Part shown: positions 38,621 through 60,970 of the stretch, one piece after another
Layout: every line of letters starts with the position of its first letter
Numbering within the stretch: position 1 is the first letter of the stretch
Assembly (NCBI GenBank): GCA_024305405.1
Contig: JAKNDB010000108.1
Coordinates: 496,001 to 560,000, forward strand
Reading direction: 5' to 3'
DNA length: 64,000 bases
Origin: Dirofilaria immitis
Lineage: Eukaryota; Nematoda; Chromadorea; Rhabditida; Onchocercidae
The notes under the pieces: model-generated
Told to the model about the DNA's origin: nothing
The model's database searches: none
What the model saw: only the letters and a program-made list of their open reading frames with translations
Translations under genes and position numbers: made by a program

Positions 38621-41600
38621 CTAAACATCAGTGGATATACAAGAATTCGTTTTTGCTGAGCTAAATTCATCACTATCCACTGTAAAACCTCGATTACGTA
38701 AATTTTCATCCAAATACCACCTGAAAATTCAAATTTATTAACAAAACGAAAACACCAAACCAGACATAAAAACCTGCTTCAATGAAGTATATGCAATTTT
38801 AAAATTATAAAAAATTAAGCGGTTACAAGATGTAGTAAAATTTTAGAAATTCACCTGTAAGCATCATATTTTTGCCGAATTCGGAAAGAATATTGCTTTT
38901 CTTCATCTTCCAGTATTTTTAAAAATTCTCAAGTTCTGGTACTTCAAACATATCCCACTGAAATCAAAACAATTTTAAAATTCATTGTTTCCTCGAGAAA
39001 CAACAATTGAAACTTATGATAAACATGAATGATTTCCGTTCTTTTCAACCAAGAAAATTTGAGTACGATACAAATGTAAACATCAAAAAAGTACAAACCA
39101 AAATATCTCCAGTATCGTTCTCCTGCAAAACTAATTGTCGTTTCTCACCCTTCTCCTCCCATGAACGTACAATTTTGAGTGGAAATGATTCATCCGAAAT
39201 GCGCGTTAAACTATCTTAAATCAGAACTGATTTTCAATGAGAAATACCCAAAAATGAAGTATGGAAGAAGACTAAATAAACAAATATATAAATGGTCCGA
39301 AAGGTCTCAATTTTTATATTGAAAAATCAAAAATTTTATATAATGATATTCTACAAAAACACACAATTTTGTACAGTTGGACTATCTGAAGAATGACAAA
39401 TGCGTTCATATAATGCAAATTTCCGTGGATTATCCGCAACTCGAAATTTTCGCAGCAAAGTTATAATCATTTCTCTGAAAAAAAATGTAAAGTCTATCTG
39501 GACGAATAAACAAAACGGAAAACATTTTTAAAACAAAATTATTTATAGCGAACAAAAACGATTATAAAATATATACATGTATATATACCTGGTAGTCATC
39601 TTGCTGCTTATATTCACATTTTTAACGGTATTTCTTGGAAGAAAAATGTTGTAATTGTCCTTACAGAATTAGTAGTTATAGATCCTGAAAAAAAATAGAT
39701 AAATAAATATCCATCCACGAATTCCCATATTTCAAAACATCTCTCGCCAAAACTTATTAATGGTTCATAATGTAAAACAGTCAAAATAATATCGTATTGA
39801 AAAACTTACCTGACTCGTTAGTAACGTCGAGAAATGAAAGTGAATCGCCTGCGACTACATTAATAGGCCGCATAAAATTCATGTGAATTTGTACAAAACC
39901 ACTCGTTTCGTCTTTTTGTTCCTATATAAATTTGTAACAGTTAGAATAAAAACCCTTAAAAGGACGAAATAAAATAAAAGAAGTCGCAAAGATTTTTCCT
40001 CTATTTATGCTCCGACTTTTTAAATGACAACTTAGAACTTTGAAAACATCACAATGATGCAAACCTCGGGGATGTCGTCATTTTCAGTGAACACTTTGAG
40101 ATTTGAACAAGAAGTTACTGCTAATTCGTGGCAAGAATTCAAGGTACTATCGGCTGTTTTACAGTCAAGAGTTACCAGCGATCTACATTTTGCATGACAA
40201 GTGTAATTACAATCTGTAAGAAAAAAGTTTAAAATGTGATGTTCACTTGAAAAAAAAACGTATAAATATAATAAAATTTTTCTCTGGTTTACTGTTTTTA
40301 CTCAAATCCATATGAAAAGAAAATACTGAATATCCATTACTAATCATAAGATTTTTAAAAGCATTAACTTACTATCACATTTCACAGCTCGTGTCAAAAA
40401 TCCCCACATAAAATCTCCACATTTATCGCACCAGGTTGGATGGGTAACGGACAATGACCTAAATTGGTTGAAAAAAATTTAACCTAATTTAAATTAATAA
40501 GAGAACCAATTTTTCCTTTGAAATATCTTACAAGAAATCATGTCCCTTTCCTGGATGACTGCAACCCGTAATAAGATTCTTCAATGGGCCAAAGTGCTGC
40601 AAAGCGAGAGTATCTTCATAATCAGCTTCTTCCCATAACCACGAACCTATTGTATCACCCTGTAAGTTGGAGTGACTTAAAATCGATCACGACTAATTTA
40701 ATACCCTGGAAAGATTTTATATTCCTGTAATATATAAAATATGCACGTTAAAAATAGTAAGAACAATGTGCAAAATTTTCCATAAACATCATAACAGCAG
40801 CAATAGCAATAGTAATAATGAGAATGCAAGTCCAAACAGTTTAACTGAAATGAATTATATCAATAATTTACAAAACTGTTTAAATCAGCAATTACTGAAC
40901 TCACTCCATTTATGGTCATTTCTGAATTTATACACGTCTCTAGCTTCTTTGAAACATCATCCAATCTCTGTTCTGGCTGATCAACTTTGCACTCCACTTT
41001 TTTCAACTTTGTCATCGGGTAACTAAAATTGTAAAATGCTGTATATATGTGCTTTAATATACAAGATTCGACAACCATAATGGACAAAATGCATCAATTA
41101 TCTCCTCTCGTAACATCCATATTCAGTTTTAAAATAACTATAAGAGGTGTGATTACAGATTTCTTCTCGTAATCAGGAATTCAGCTTCTAAATTCCATTT
41201 TTTTCCAATCCCACTTAATTTTTCCAAATAACTAGGAAAGCATTTACCACTTCCTCTGCTGGTGCTACATAATTAAAATTCCTAACTCCAAGCTGGCTCA
41301 GCCATTCCGGCATATTAAGCTGTGATATTCTTGCGCGTAATCCGGAAAACCACCTCAAAATATGTAAGTTTTTATAACTCGTTACGTATGGCTGACTTGA
41401 TTAATTGATTAATTTTATTTAAAAATATCAAAAAAAAGAAATTCGTAAAAGTGAAATTCGATCTAAACAATTGGTTATATTCATTCAAATTTATGCAAAA
41501 TTTTCCATAAAAATCATTCACATCTTTAAAATATGAAAAAAAATGATACATAAAATTGAATAATACCGTGATTGTTGAGTGACGGATTGACGTGACCGTG

Positions 41601-41658
41601 TATGTTTTCCATCATGTTCACTATTACTATTCGCACCATAATCCAAGGTTTTACTCAT
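38621..41658 (-). CDS. rsf-1: Ras-association domain family (RASSF1/5-like) protein, 12 exons
   Basis: Exons (minus): 41567-41658, 41248-41353, 40905-41022, 40532-40659, 40373-40458, 40065-40213, 39810-39921, 39589-39684, 39365-39474, 39099-39214, 38855-38957, 38621-38720; about 438 residues. Exons 4-6 hold a C1-type zinc domain: GKGHDF, HPTWCDKCGDFMWGF, KCDNCNYTCHAKCRSL. Exons 7-10 hold the Ras-association domain: GFVQIHMNFMRPINV, FLPRNTVKNVNISS, VADNPRKFALYER, LVLQENDTGDI. Exons 11-12 resemble the SARAH helix (VPELENFLKILEDEE), which in this family pairs with Hippo/MST kinases. The protein is inferred to be a non-enzymatic Ras-GTP effector scaffold. The start is ATG 41658. Odd: one T missing in exon 8 and one in exon 11. 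Exon 3 is one base off phase with its neighbours, either an indel or a boundary I placed wrongly. The symbol follows the C. elegans RASSF gene and is by homology. Confidence 0.88.
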
Positions 41659-44600
41659 AGCTCTATTACATTAGTCTATCTAAAAATATCATACAACTAA
41701 ATGATCAAACTTTTATTCTCCAAATAAAGCAAGTAAACCCTTCTAGCATTTGCGCATGGACAACGTCCTTCAAATATTGACCAATTCGCCATCGAACGAC
41801 CGAATTTTACATACATTTCATTAAAATAAAATTCGAATAAAATTAGAAAATTAAAAAAGATAAGCGCGAAGGATAACAATACTTCAACAAATTTTATTGG
41901 TTTTCAAAATGAATCATAAACGCAACTGATACGATGATCATTTTTATCACTAGGAAAATAAGAGCAAGTACAATTCTTTCTTCTTCCTCATACTCATTTT
42001 ATAAAAATAGGGTTGTAAATCCTTTTGAGTTATGTGTCGATCCTTTTTCTTGTATTATTTTTGATATCTTGTAATTAGAATAACTAGATATCTTTCTTAA
42101 AAATTTTATCTAAAAAAGAAAGAATCTTTCAAGTCCAATCTGCTTCTCGTAAAAATTCTCATCGTAATTTTTAATACTTTTAAACGATGAAAAATCGCAA
42201 GTAACTCATATGATAAGAATGAGTTCAATCCAGATGAAAAGAAAATTTGAATGGCACAGATTTTCCCTCTCTTTCTTTCTTTCTCTCTCTCTCTCTCTCC
42301 TCTCTCTCTGTTTCCTTCTTTTACCATTTTGTTGGAAAAGAAAATCATTGCATTTCATCCTTTCCCTTCATTTCTTTCCCTATTTACGTTACTTTTAACT
42401 TACGCTAAACTAAAAATAAATTTGAATAGTAAGTAAACAAAAAGTAACGAAAGAGTACACAAAGGATCAGACTTTCAAAAACTATCACCAAGAATGATGA
42501 GAAGGCAAATAGATGATTTCATATCGTGAAATGATCACGATATAATTACGGGATCATTCGAGATAAGTAATATAAGAGAGCAAGGAAAGTTCACGCAAAG
42601 TTTCGATGAAATTTTTAGCGCTTATTTAAAAAAAAAAAAAAGAAAAAACCGATCAAGTGATTAGAACTAAATGAGGAGAGAGGAAAGCAGAGAGAGGAAG
42701 AGAGAGAGAGAGAGAGGGAAAAAGAGAGGGATGGGAAGAGAAAAAATAGATGGAGCATGATATATCAGATAATGCTTGATAAAGCAAACGAATATATAAT
42801 TCAGTGTTAACTTTGATCTTCTTGAAAATCGATAGATTCAAATGAATTTTCAAAATTTGTGTATAAGAAATTTACACAAAAAAGAGGAAAAAAAGTTTAT
42901 GATACGAAATACAAGAGAGAAGAAATGAAAAATTTTCAATAATACATAATTGAAGATTGAAAATAGTTTTCTTGCACTTTTCATTCTTTTTCATTTCAAT
43001 GAAATTGTTTAATTTTAAAATATGTATAAATACTTCTAATAAGTACCATACATCTTATCCGTTTGTTTTCTTCTATATTTTTTTAGCTATAAAAATTGTT
43101 TACTTCTATATAACTGTCCGTAGATTAACTGATAATTATCATTTGAAACGAAAAAAAAAGTGACAAAATAATTATAAAATGAATATTGGATCACAGAACT
43201 AATTCTATTCATTATCTTATCAAATCTTATTTTAGAAGAAATCTATGATCACAATTGTTATTTCAAAGTCATGACTTTTTCTCTCACAACTCTCGACTCT
43301 ACATTCTGTTCATTTTCATGTGAAAAAATGAATGATTTATTTCCAAAAGAAACTTATAGTAATCTGATGTAATATAATTTCTATTCCATCCTACTTTTGT
43401 CCATCTAACAATTCCATAATTTAATTTTGATTAAAAAGGATGAATTGTTGAGGTTTGCTACTGTATACCTTTCTTTCTTTTTTTTTATCTTCACATATAC
43501 TATAATTTACAAGCGATTTATTACACTTCAAGACCATATATCAGCAACAGTAAAGATAGGTTACGTTTACAATAATTAAGTTAATAAAAAAAAACACTGA
43601 AATGTCATGAAATGAACCATTGAAATACTGGTATAAATGGACCGTCCAATTATTATATTAGAGGAACATAAAAGTTTATCCAAAACTACATTTATTTCTT
43701 GGACAAAAAAATTAGACATTTTTGTAACATCCTATTTCGTTGGAATTTAATTTGTACACCTGAAAACATCCTGAGCAAACAGTCAGGACAAAGATCCATA
43801 TATTACCTATAAACAATCATAACTTATTTATGGCTTTGAAAACCGGAAAGATTGTACTTTATTTCCAATAGAAAAAGCATTCAACATATAGTATTTTACA
43901 ATGCTTTCGTACACTTCAAACTCAAATAAATAGCAATTTTTTTTTGGTCTACAATATTTTACTATCTACGGTACGCAACATCTTCTCGTTTCTTTTCAGA
44001 CGCTTTAAAAAATTTTGATGTCAGTTCCTTCCTTTCCATGAGAGAATTTTCGTTTTTGAACGATTTAGACGATAGCGTTTTTTTAAAGTTTCACCGATGT
44101 AATAATCTTTTACGCTTGAAATCTACGACAATGTCGGTAATAATACCTGATTTCATAACTAATTCAAGAAACAGATTGGTATCATCCTAACCTAACAACA
44201 AAAAACGCGAAAAAGAAAGCGATAGTCACCAGCAGGACAATAAAACAAATTGAATTAAAGAATACAAGCAAATAAGGAAATCACCTCAAACCCCTCTCAT
44301 ACACTGTCGACATAAATTATAACGACACCGGTCACCGATCGACTAGAACAATACCAGTTCGGCAAATTAATAAAACTCTCCGAAGGCAAGACCGCAAAAA
44401 TGCCACAATCAATTTGCTCAAAATTCTACATGATCTAAAAGTAATGGCAAAAAGGTAGCCTCCCATCATACTTTCTTACTTTCCAACTTTCTCAGCGATA
44501 ATAAATAAACTAAAAATACCATACGATAGAAAACCTGCCTCTGAATTATAAATAAAGATAAGCAGAACAGTATGCATAATACAACCAAATCCTCAAAAAT

Positions 44601-45196
44601 ACAATCAAATTCTTAAAAATAAAAAAAAAAAAAACAGACAAGCGACACGGAAAGGTTGCAAACTGTGAGCTGCGAAAAAATACTTAAATTAAAAAGAAAA
44701 ATAACAAACGGCAAGGGCAACTTCGAAAATAAACTAGAAAAATTTTCAAATAAAAATTAAATGTATCACGATTTGATCGTCATGAGAAATCCACAAATTC
44801 ATAAAGTTTCCTCATACAGTTTCAAAAATCGTCAACAATTTTGAAATTTATACATTAATCAATAAATTGCAAGTCTAGGAAGATAACAATCTTCAAGTTT
44901 AAGTATAATTAAATTTAACCAGTTTTCAAAAACGACAAAATGAATATAAGAAGAAAGATCCTCGGTTTCTAAGAATGAGAATTGATTCAAAAAAAAAAAA
45001 TTCCTTTGTTTCATAACATAATCCGCAAAATCGAAAAATGCATACCAAACAAGAAAAATACAGATCATATAAGTATCCAAGAAGAGAAAAGAACAAAGAA
45101 AAAAAAGGAAATCAATCAATTGAAAATGAGTTTGTATATAATAATTTTTCAGCTGAGAGAACCAGTGAACAACCGGTACGTACAGGTGTTTTATTT
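41659..45196. other. Region between RASSF-like gene and calcineurin A
   Basis: Holds the 5' flank of the RASSF-like gene and the 3' UTR side of calcineurin A. CT-rich tract at about 42265-42310 and GA-rich tract at about 42665-42735. The less AT-rich part at about 43.9-45.1 kb shows no recognisable coding exon and may be 3' UTR. Confidence 0.5.
42266..42311 (+). repeat. CT-rich microsatellite
   Basis: (CT)n with flanking CTTT units; generates Leu/Ser-rich shadow ORFs. Confidence 0.85.
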
Positions 45197-53099
<7,903 letters not shown>

Positions 53100-55692
53100 T
53101 TATGTATAGCAAAAGGCACAACCTTCAATGCGTGCTTATTAGACACGCATTTAGCGTAGCGTAAGATTCAATTAATTGATACTATGATTTTGTTGTAGCG
53201 TGAATGATTCTTTTCCAATACATTCAATCTACAACGAATGTCTCCTTTCCACTGTTACTTCAAGAAAAACTGAAAGTGAATTAAGTTCTCAAATTTTTAA
53301 AATTTTCGAAGCAGTTTTTACACAAAAATCGATACGTGCGCATAATATTCAACAATTGATAAAAATGAAGAATAAAAACATCAACAATTTTCTGTTTATA
53401 TCATTCATCTAAATGCTGATTCTCAAAGATCATTTTAGAAACATATCATTGTCACAGAATTCCTAAATTTCCAGTTTGAAACATCTGAAGTATGCGTAAT
53501 GATGCCTTTAACTATAATATTTTTAAATAGTGTCATATTTTTATTTGAAACAATTAATGGAAACGGTATCGTAAAAGTATTATTTCTATCCTATCTTTTC
53601 CTGTCTTCCATCATTTAAAAAATTCTGACAAAAATAAAAAGACCAAAATGCAAGCTAAATCTAATTAACCAATCACCAAAATTCTAATGATTAATTGAAT
53701 GATTCCTGAATTATTTTGGAAAGTAAGACAGGCTGGAGATTGATAAGGTTTTGAGAAGACGATACCGGAAAAACCGGAAAAACAGTTACACTGCTTAAAA
53801 GGAAGATAAGTTGAAAACAAAGTAAAGCAGTATTTGGTGTTATAATTGTCACTGATTAAGACTAAGATTGCAAAATCCATAAAATCTCTGGATATCCGCT
53901 CGAAATCCTTATATCCACAGGCTTTCGCAACTCAATCACAAACCTCTCATAGGCATAACATAGAAAATTGGCCGCAATTTTACTGATATGTTGCATTAGT
54001 GAGAATGATGCTGTATTGTTTGTGATCTTTAGTCTTGGAAGGTTAAGCTTATTTTTCGCAATCTTTCAGGTAGCCGTAGAAGACTTGATTTAGATAGTTT
54101 TCATGAGATATGTCGAGATAGTTTACAAAAGCTAAATTAGGATTGATCTGTTTAAACATCATTTCTTCCACTTTTATAAAGCTAATATAGTCCATGAGCT
54201 TTCCAAATTTTGACTAACTAACTGGTTGTTGGATGATTACGAAGGATAGCTGAATGAATCGGATGTATAAATATTCTAGCCATTTCTCATCTGCTATATC
54301 TTTTCATTAGCAATACTACGTTTCCCGAAGTCTCAAAGTGATTTGTGATCCATTTCAGCAAAAAAAAAAAAAAAGACAGCTTTCTGCTTTTGTTATGGAT
54401 TAATAAAGATGAAGTTATGTGTACGAGTAACACTGCACGTTAATATTTGTAAATATACGTGAAATATGCGTATGTGGGTGGATAAGTAGATGCATTCAAT
54501 TTTGATGGATGTATACGAAAGTTGCTTAAATATGAATTATATATGGATTAATAAGGATATGGATGTTTACAGGAAAATAGAGAAGCATAATTTTGCATCC
54601 ATTTTATAAATAAACGATGATGATCAATTTTTGTAGGACAATCTGCCACTCATTCATATCACCCATCATTCTCTTCCCTTCATTGCTCTCTTTCCTCTTT
54701 TCTGCATGTCTGCACTCTCCACCAATCATGTATGTTATCGATGCTATCTGATGCTCTGAAGGAAGGCATGCATGCATGCATGCAATCATTTATTTGCATT
54801 TATATTTGTGCTATGATGCATTTTCTGCAGTTGACATTTGGTGACATTTCCCTATGTTTGTTACACTACATTACGCAGAAAACATTAAAAATATCATTAT
54901 GCTTACAAACAAGATACAAATTTATGAAGTCAATTATATTTAATATTTAAAGATTACCGTAATCTTAATGCATTCAAAACTGTACAGCCTATACTGTAAC
55001 TTTTAACTACAATAGTTGCAATTCATATTATCGTAAATCATTTGCTACAGTATTTCATAAATGAGAAATATATTTAAACCAAAAATGTTTGTATGCATTA
55101 GATATGAACTAATACAAAAATCTTTTACATTGGAAATGATTAAATTAATTGTTCTAACGATTAAATAATATCAATCATAAACTAAAATTGCTAGCAAAAA
55201 AAAAAGAAATGAAAAGAAAAAAAAAAAAAGGTGAAATTTAATATCTTATCAATTCTTTGATACTATTAATAATGCTATTTAAAGGATAAGGCATAAAAAT
55301 GATAAAATGATAAATGAAAATATGCCATACAATATACGTATATATAATCAATGATAAATGATATTAAATTATCACGTATTCAATTGTTGTGAATTATTTG
55401 CAAACAAAAAAAAAAATTTTGCAATTTATTAGTTTGCATATTTGCATGATAACTTCGCAAAATTTTCTTTAATAATAAATTTTCAACAAAATATACATAA
55501 ATATATAATGAAATGAAATGACTTAACATGACATGGCAAGAAAAAAAAAAAAAAAAAAGGATACCTCATTATTATTCCTTCCTCTTTCGTTAATTAATGT
55601 CCAGTATTGAGGAAAAAAATAAAATAAACAAAAAAATGAAGTACTTTTTTGGGATAGAATTTCTTCGTTTAACATTCATAACAAAGCTATTT

Positions 55693-55697
<5 letters not shown>

Positions 55698-55752
<55 letters not shown>
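55698..55752 (+). repeat. CT dinucleotide microsatellite
   Basis: About 27 uninterrupted CT units. Confidence 0.95.
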
Positions 55753-55755
<3 letters not shown>

Positions 55756-56841
55756 ACGAATTAGTAAATAGAAAGAAAAAATATATTTTATCTTCTCATG
55801 TAACAAAGATTGAAACGAATTTAATGGTTGAAAGAATGACGGCCTAATCAAATTCGCAAAAAAAAAAAAATAGGTGTTAATAAGTCGAATGACGTAAGTT
55901 AAAGTTAAAGTTATTATCAGATAATATCACTTAATGCAAGCAAATTTTATCAATTCATATATTTAAATTATTAGCTAAATATAGCATAAAAATTATAACT
56001 ATTAAATAATTTTTTTTTCTCTTTTCAATAATTAAATTTAATATTTTAATGATATGCTATTCTATGTTATTTATATGTTTAGAAAAATATGAAAAAATTA
56101 CATATTCTAATCAAATTTTAGCCAATTTTACTAAATTTTTCGCATAATTTAACAAATAAATATCGTAGTATTTGATAGTTATGATAAATTCAATCATTCA
56201 TTTATACATCATTCTTTCTTTTTTTTTTTTTTTTTTCCTTCTTCCGCAACCTTCTCTTAAAATTAAGATCTCGAGAAAAAAAAAAAAAAAAAAGCAGAAC
56301 AAAACAAATAACAAAAAAAGCACACATATAGCATAATATACTCAAGCAGCAAAATAAAAATTTTTCGCCCTTATCTAATAGAATTTGTGATTTGCAAATT
56401 TACTTCAATCAATGAATAAACAAAATTGCATAATGATGGGGAAGTACTAAAAGAATTGTAAATTTTTAAAATTTTGTTTACTTTATTGATTTTGTATTTT
56501 TAAATTCATACCTTATAAATATGCTAATATTTTGAAATGAAATTTTAAAATAAAAACAATCTTTCAAAATATATATTATCCTTTAATTTGAACAATTTAC
56601 CAATTATTTATTAGTTTTTATTTCTTTTTCTTTTTTTTTTTTCTCAAAATTATTACAAAATTAATAATAACAATCGAATTCAGCAATACATATATAATTC
56701 TTAATGATCGGACGATTGCACGCTAAAGTGGTTTATGATGTCAGCCGTTAAAACTGTCATTTTTCTTCTTTTTTCTTTTTTTTTTTTTTTTTTTTCACCT
56801 GCTACTTTTGTTGTCCGTAGCAATAATCAATTATTTCAAAG

Positions 56842-56844
<3 letters not shown>

Positions 56845-56873
<29 letters not shown>

Positions 56874-56905
56874 AAGGAGAAAGAGGGAGAGAAAGAGAGA
56901 GAGAA
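56845..56905 (+). repeat. GA microsatellite
   Basis: (GA)n with interruptions, giving an Arg/Glu-rich shadow ORF. Confidence 0.9.
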
Positions 56906-57319
56906 AAAGGAAAAATTCAATTTAATTCATAACAAAGGTATTAATTTTTAAGTATTTGAAGTAAATAAAAATTGATTCAGACGCATAATATTCATTATTC
57001 ACTATACGATAATATGCTAAATTTAATTGAATACCTCACATTTAATTAAAATGAAATAATAGAGGAAAAAAATAAATAAATAAATAAACAAATAAATAAA
57101 TAATAAAATTAAGAAATCAAATCAAACTATCATCGCTAATAATCAAATCAATAAATGAAATAAAATAGAATAATCTAACATCATTTATTGTCAACATTTC
57201 TTGTTGACAGAAATGATTCATTCAATTATTTATCATCAAATATGCAAACAATTAAATATGATGAATTTCAGTTTGTGATGAGTTCAAGATGAGATAAATT
57301 CGAGATTGGATAATAAGTT

Positions 57320-57353
57320 CGAGATGAGATGAGATGAGATGAGATGAGATGAA
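57320..57353 (+). repeat. GATGA pentanucleotide repeat
   Basis: About six head-to-tail GAGAT units. Confidence 0.9.
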
Positions 57354-57546
57354 GTAATGGAAAAGTTGCACTATATTTATCCGTTATCTAATCGCTATCG
57401 AAATATTTAATGGATTATAAACGAATAAAAATATGAATGTTAAAAATGAAACCTTTGATGCGGAAAAACAAAATATATAAAATTAATAGTGAAAAAAAAA
57501 AAATGGTATAAAAATGCATAAAATAAATGAACCGATAGGTAAAAGT

Positions 57547-57552
<6 letters not shown>

Positions 57553-57579
<27 letters not shown>
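57553..57579 (+). repeat. GA dinucleotide microsatellite
   Basis: About 13 GA units. Confidence 0.9.
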
Positions 57580-58036
57580 AAAAAAAAGAAGTATAAGGTG
57601 TTGAAGAGCATTTAGTGCTACTCCGTCAAACTGCTATATGTACGACTTAAAAATGATCGAAACAGATGTTTTGAGGGCAATAAAAGTTCCAAATGCCCTA
57701 TCAGCTAACAACGAAAATTTTACATCCTTTCCTAACTTGCTTTCGTCTTCCCTCAAAAAAAAAAAAAAAAAAAAAAAAGAAAAAAAAACTATGAGATTTC
57801 AATTTTTTTAGAAAAAAAAAACTAACAAACTTAAAAAAAAAAAATTCAAAATACATATTATTATGAAAGTGTATACATTTTATTTATTATATATGCATAC
57901 ATAAGCTTTTTGTTAGTAATAGATGCTAAATTATTCTATTCCATTTCGTATTCATGATATGATATGATTAAATTATCAGTGATTTTGTTTGTCATTGATT
58001 TCATAAAAATATACTATTTTATTTATTTTTTCTAAC

Positions 58037-58063
<27 letters not shown>
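58037..58063 (+). repeat. TA dinucleotide microsatellite
   Basis: About 13 TA units. Confidence 0.9.
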
Positions 58064-58070
<7 letters not shown>

Positions 58071-58433
58071 CATAGAAAGATAAAATACTTTTCGAATTTC
58101 TCGAATTTCATAAAATTGAAATAAAATAAGTAAAAAAAAAAAGTTATTATATGCCTTAGAAAGAAATCTATAGCTAAATGATGAATATTAAAAAAAATTC
58201 CTCCAAATAATGCTTGAATATAAATAAATTTGAATGATTGTAATAAAAATAAAATAGAAATTCTCGAAAATATTTTTGTTAAATAAAGTTAAAAATTCAT
58301 TTCTTTCATTCATTGCAATCGTTTTCTTGGAAGCATAAAATTGATCAATTTCCTAAAATGCTAAATTATTCATATCAACAATGAAAATATGGATAAAGTT
58401 ATTATTAATTACATTATATTTTAAATTCTTCTC

Positions 58434-58441
58434 TCTTTCTT

Positions 58442-58489
<48 letters not shown>

Positions 58490-58492
58490 ATC
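58434..58492 (+). repeat. CT-rich microsatellite
   Basis: (CT)n with CTTT interruptions. Confidence 0.9.
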
Positions 58493-60750
58493 TTCTCTGT
58501 TTTTAAGCAATCTTTCTAATTCATATAAAAGTGAGGAAAAAAAAACTTCTTTCTTAGGGACTTTTTTTTTTTTTCTTATCAATCATTTTATTGATAATTA
58601 TAAGCCATAAATGAAAGAGACATAAAACATCACATAAACTTTTTTTTTTAAAAAAATGCTTTATATTGCCGATAAGGACAAATACAAAAACAAATATATA
58701 TGATATGATGCATTATCATATATCATATATATTTCATATACATATATGTATTTATATTTATATTTTTTATTTATTTAAAAAAAAAAAAAAGAAATTGAAG
58801 TTTTTAAAATTTGCAAACAATAATAATGTATATAGTACGGAAGTGTTAAAAAAAAAAAAAAAAAGAAGAAGTTGCTAAAATGGTTTGCATATGTGATATT
58901 TATAAACATTTCTGTTAATTTCATTGATCATTCACCATCATACGCAAACATTTACATAAATTAATTTTTTTTTTTTTTTTTCAATTTAATATTATTTGCC
59001 ATTTAAAGCGATTATTAATTTTCATATATACACAAAAAAAAAAAAAAAAAAAAACTTATGTATTTGCATCATTTTTGCATATGCTTCAATTGATAAAAGG
59101 AACATTTTTCGTAAATTAGTTATTTTAAAAATAAAAAGTTGACATTTAGTAAATGTTTTTTGCTAATATCATTCTCGAATTTAAAACATCAACTTTATAT
59201 TTCTCGATATGAACAAAAATATAATAAAGAAAAACGTTACATCTTTTCCTAATGATAGCATCAATTCTTTTTTTTTTTTAATTTTTCGAAATTGTTGAAA
59301 TCGAAATGAAATAGGAAATCTAAACTTAAAGGTAAAGAAAAAAGGTGAAAATTGGAAAAAGAAAGTTTGAAAGAGTGGAAGGGTGGAAGAGTGGAAGAGA
59401 GAGAGAGAGAGAGAATGAAAGATGAGATAGAAGCAATTTATGTACAAAAGAAGATTATTAAAAAAAAAAAAAAAGAAAAACGACACACTTATGAATTTTT
59501 AGCAATTATCCAATGTTAGAAAAGAGTAAATAATAGAAAGAAAGAAAAGGAAGGATAAAAGAGAGAGAGAGAGAAAAAAGAAAAGTAAGAGGGGAAAAAA
59601 GCACGGAAAAGATATGGACAAAATGATTGGAAAAAGAAATAATTGTGTAAATATTTGGTTTAAACGCGGAAAGGCGGGGAAAGCGGGCAAGAGATTGGGG
59701 GAAACGAAAATGTTTCTTTTCTCTATCTTCTATAAGTTTACTATTAAAAATCTGAACTTTGAAGCTTTTATCAATTTAGTTTTGCATTTCTTTGCCTGTC
59801 AACTGTCACAAAATGTCTTTAAATTCTTCACCTCATCATCTAACTCTTTCCTTCTCTCTTTCTCCTTTTTCCTTCCTCTCTCTCTCCCTCTCTCTCTCTT
59901 TCGCCCTTTCTCCTTTCTTTGATGTATTTTCTCGAATTATATTTACCATTTTTCATCGTTATTTCCAGGTTTTCAATTAATTAGCATACAAAAGAAAATA
60001 GCTTCCTCCCAAAAGACTGAAATAGCATTTTCCTTTTTTTTTCGTTAAGTCAGTTAAATTATCGATTTTGCCTCCAAATGCGACTTTGAAAATAAAAAAA
60101 AAAAGGAAAGAAAAAGTGCCGCATGAAGGATGTGCTGCGACATGCAAACCAATTCGAGAATGAGGTAGTGAAAATAGGATAAAGCTTAAATAGGAAAAGC
60201 ACATACGGTGTATATTTTTCCTAACTATCAAAGGACTGACTATTCATAGATATATCAATTTTGTTTTTTTTTTTTCTTCTCCCACCTTCCCTCCTTCTCC
60301 CTCTTCTCCCCCTTCTCCCTTTTCCCGATAATATATTAAGTTATTTCGATGATAATATCGGGAAAAACAATCAGCGAAGTTTACAAATTTTCGAACGAAT
60401 TAAATAGCGCTTTCTTTCTTTCTTTCTTTTTTATTTTATTTTATAAATATTTATGGCATTTGTAAATTTAAAATTGAAAAAGAAAAAACTCTTTATACTA
60501 TGATTATAATATAATTAACTAAATGAATACGTAAGATTACGATAATCTGTAATGGATAATGAAGTTAAGAAATAAATAAAAAGAAAAAGCATGAAAATTA
60601 ATTAAATCTTTGGGCAAAAAAAAACCTTCTTTAAATACTAACACCTTTGTTACATTCATTTTTTTTTTTTTTTGCATTTCCTATATAAATTTAGTACTTT
60701 AATTTGAATAATTTATTTTTACAAAAAAAAGAAAAGAAAAGAAGGAAAAA

Positions 60751-60970
60751 ATGATCGAGATTGTTTCAAATGGAAAAGTTTGTTTTAATATAAAAATGAT
60801 CGAGATTGTTTCAAATGGGAAAGTTTGCTTTAACATAAAAATGATCGAGATTGTTTCAAATGGAAAAGTTTGCTTTAACATAAAAATGATCGAGATTGTT
60901 TCAAATGGAAAAGTTTGTTTTAATATAAAATGATCGAGATTGTTTCAAATGGAAAAGTTTGTTTTAATAT
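60751..60970 (+). repeat. 45-bp minisatellite, five copies
   Basis: Units start at 60751, 60796, 60841, 60886 and 60930; each begins ATGATCGAGATTGTTTCAAA. Copies differ by only a few bases (for example TTTGTTTTAATA versus TTTGCTTTAACA). The last junction lacks one A. Because 45 is divisible by three, repeating ORFs arise on both strands; no gene is implied. Confidence 0.95.

Noticed and set aside
53200..53412. Plus-strand ORF just upstream of calcineurin
   Set aside because: No homology and no splice structure; overlaps the likely promoter region.
60699..60933. Repeat proteins on both strands
   Set aside because: Produced by a 45-bp minisatellite with no start context, splice signals or homology.
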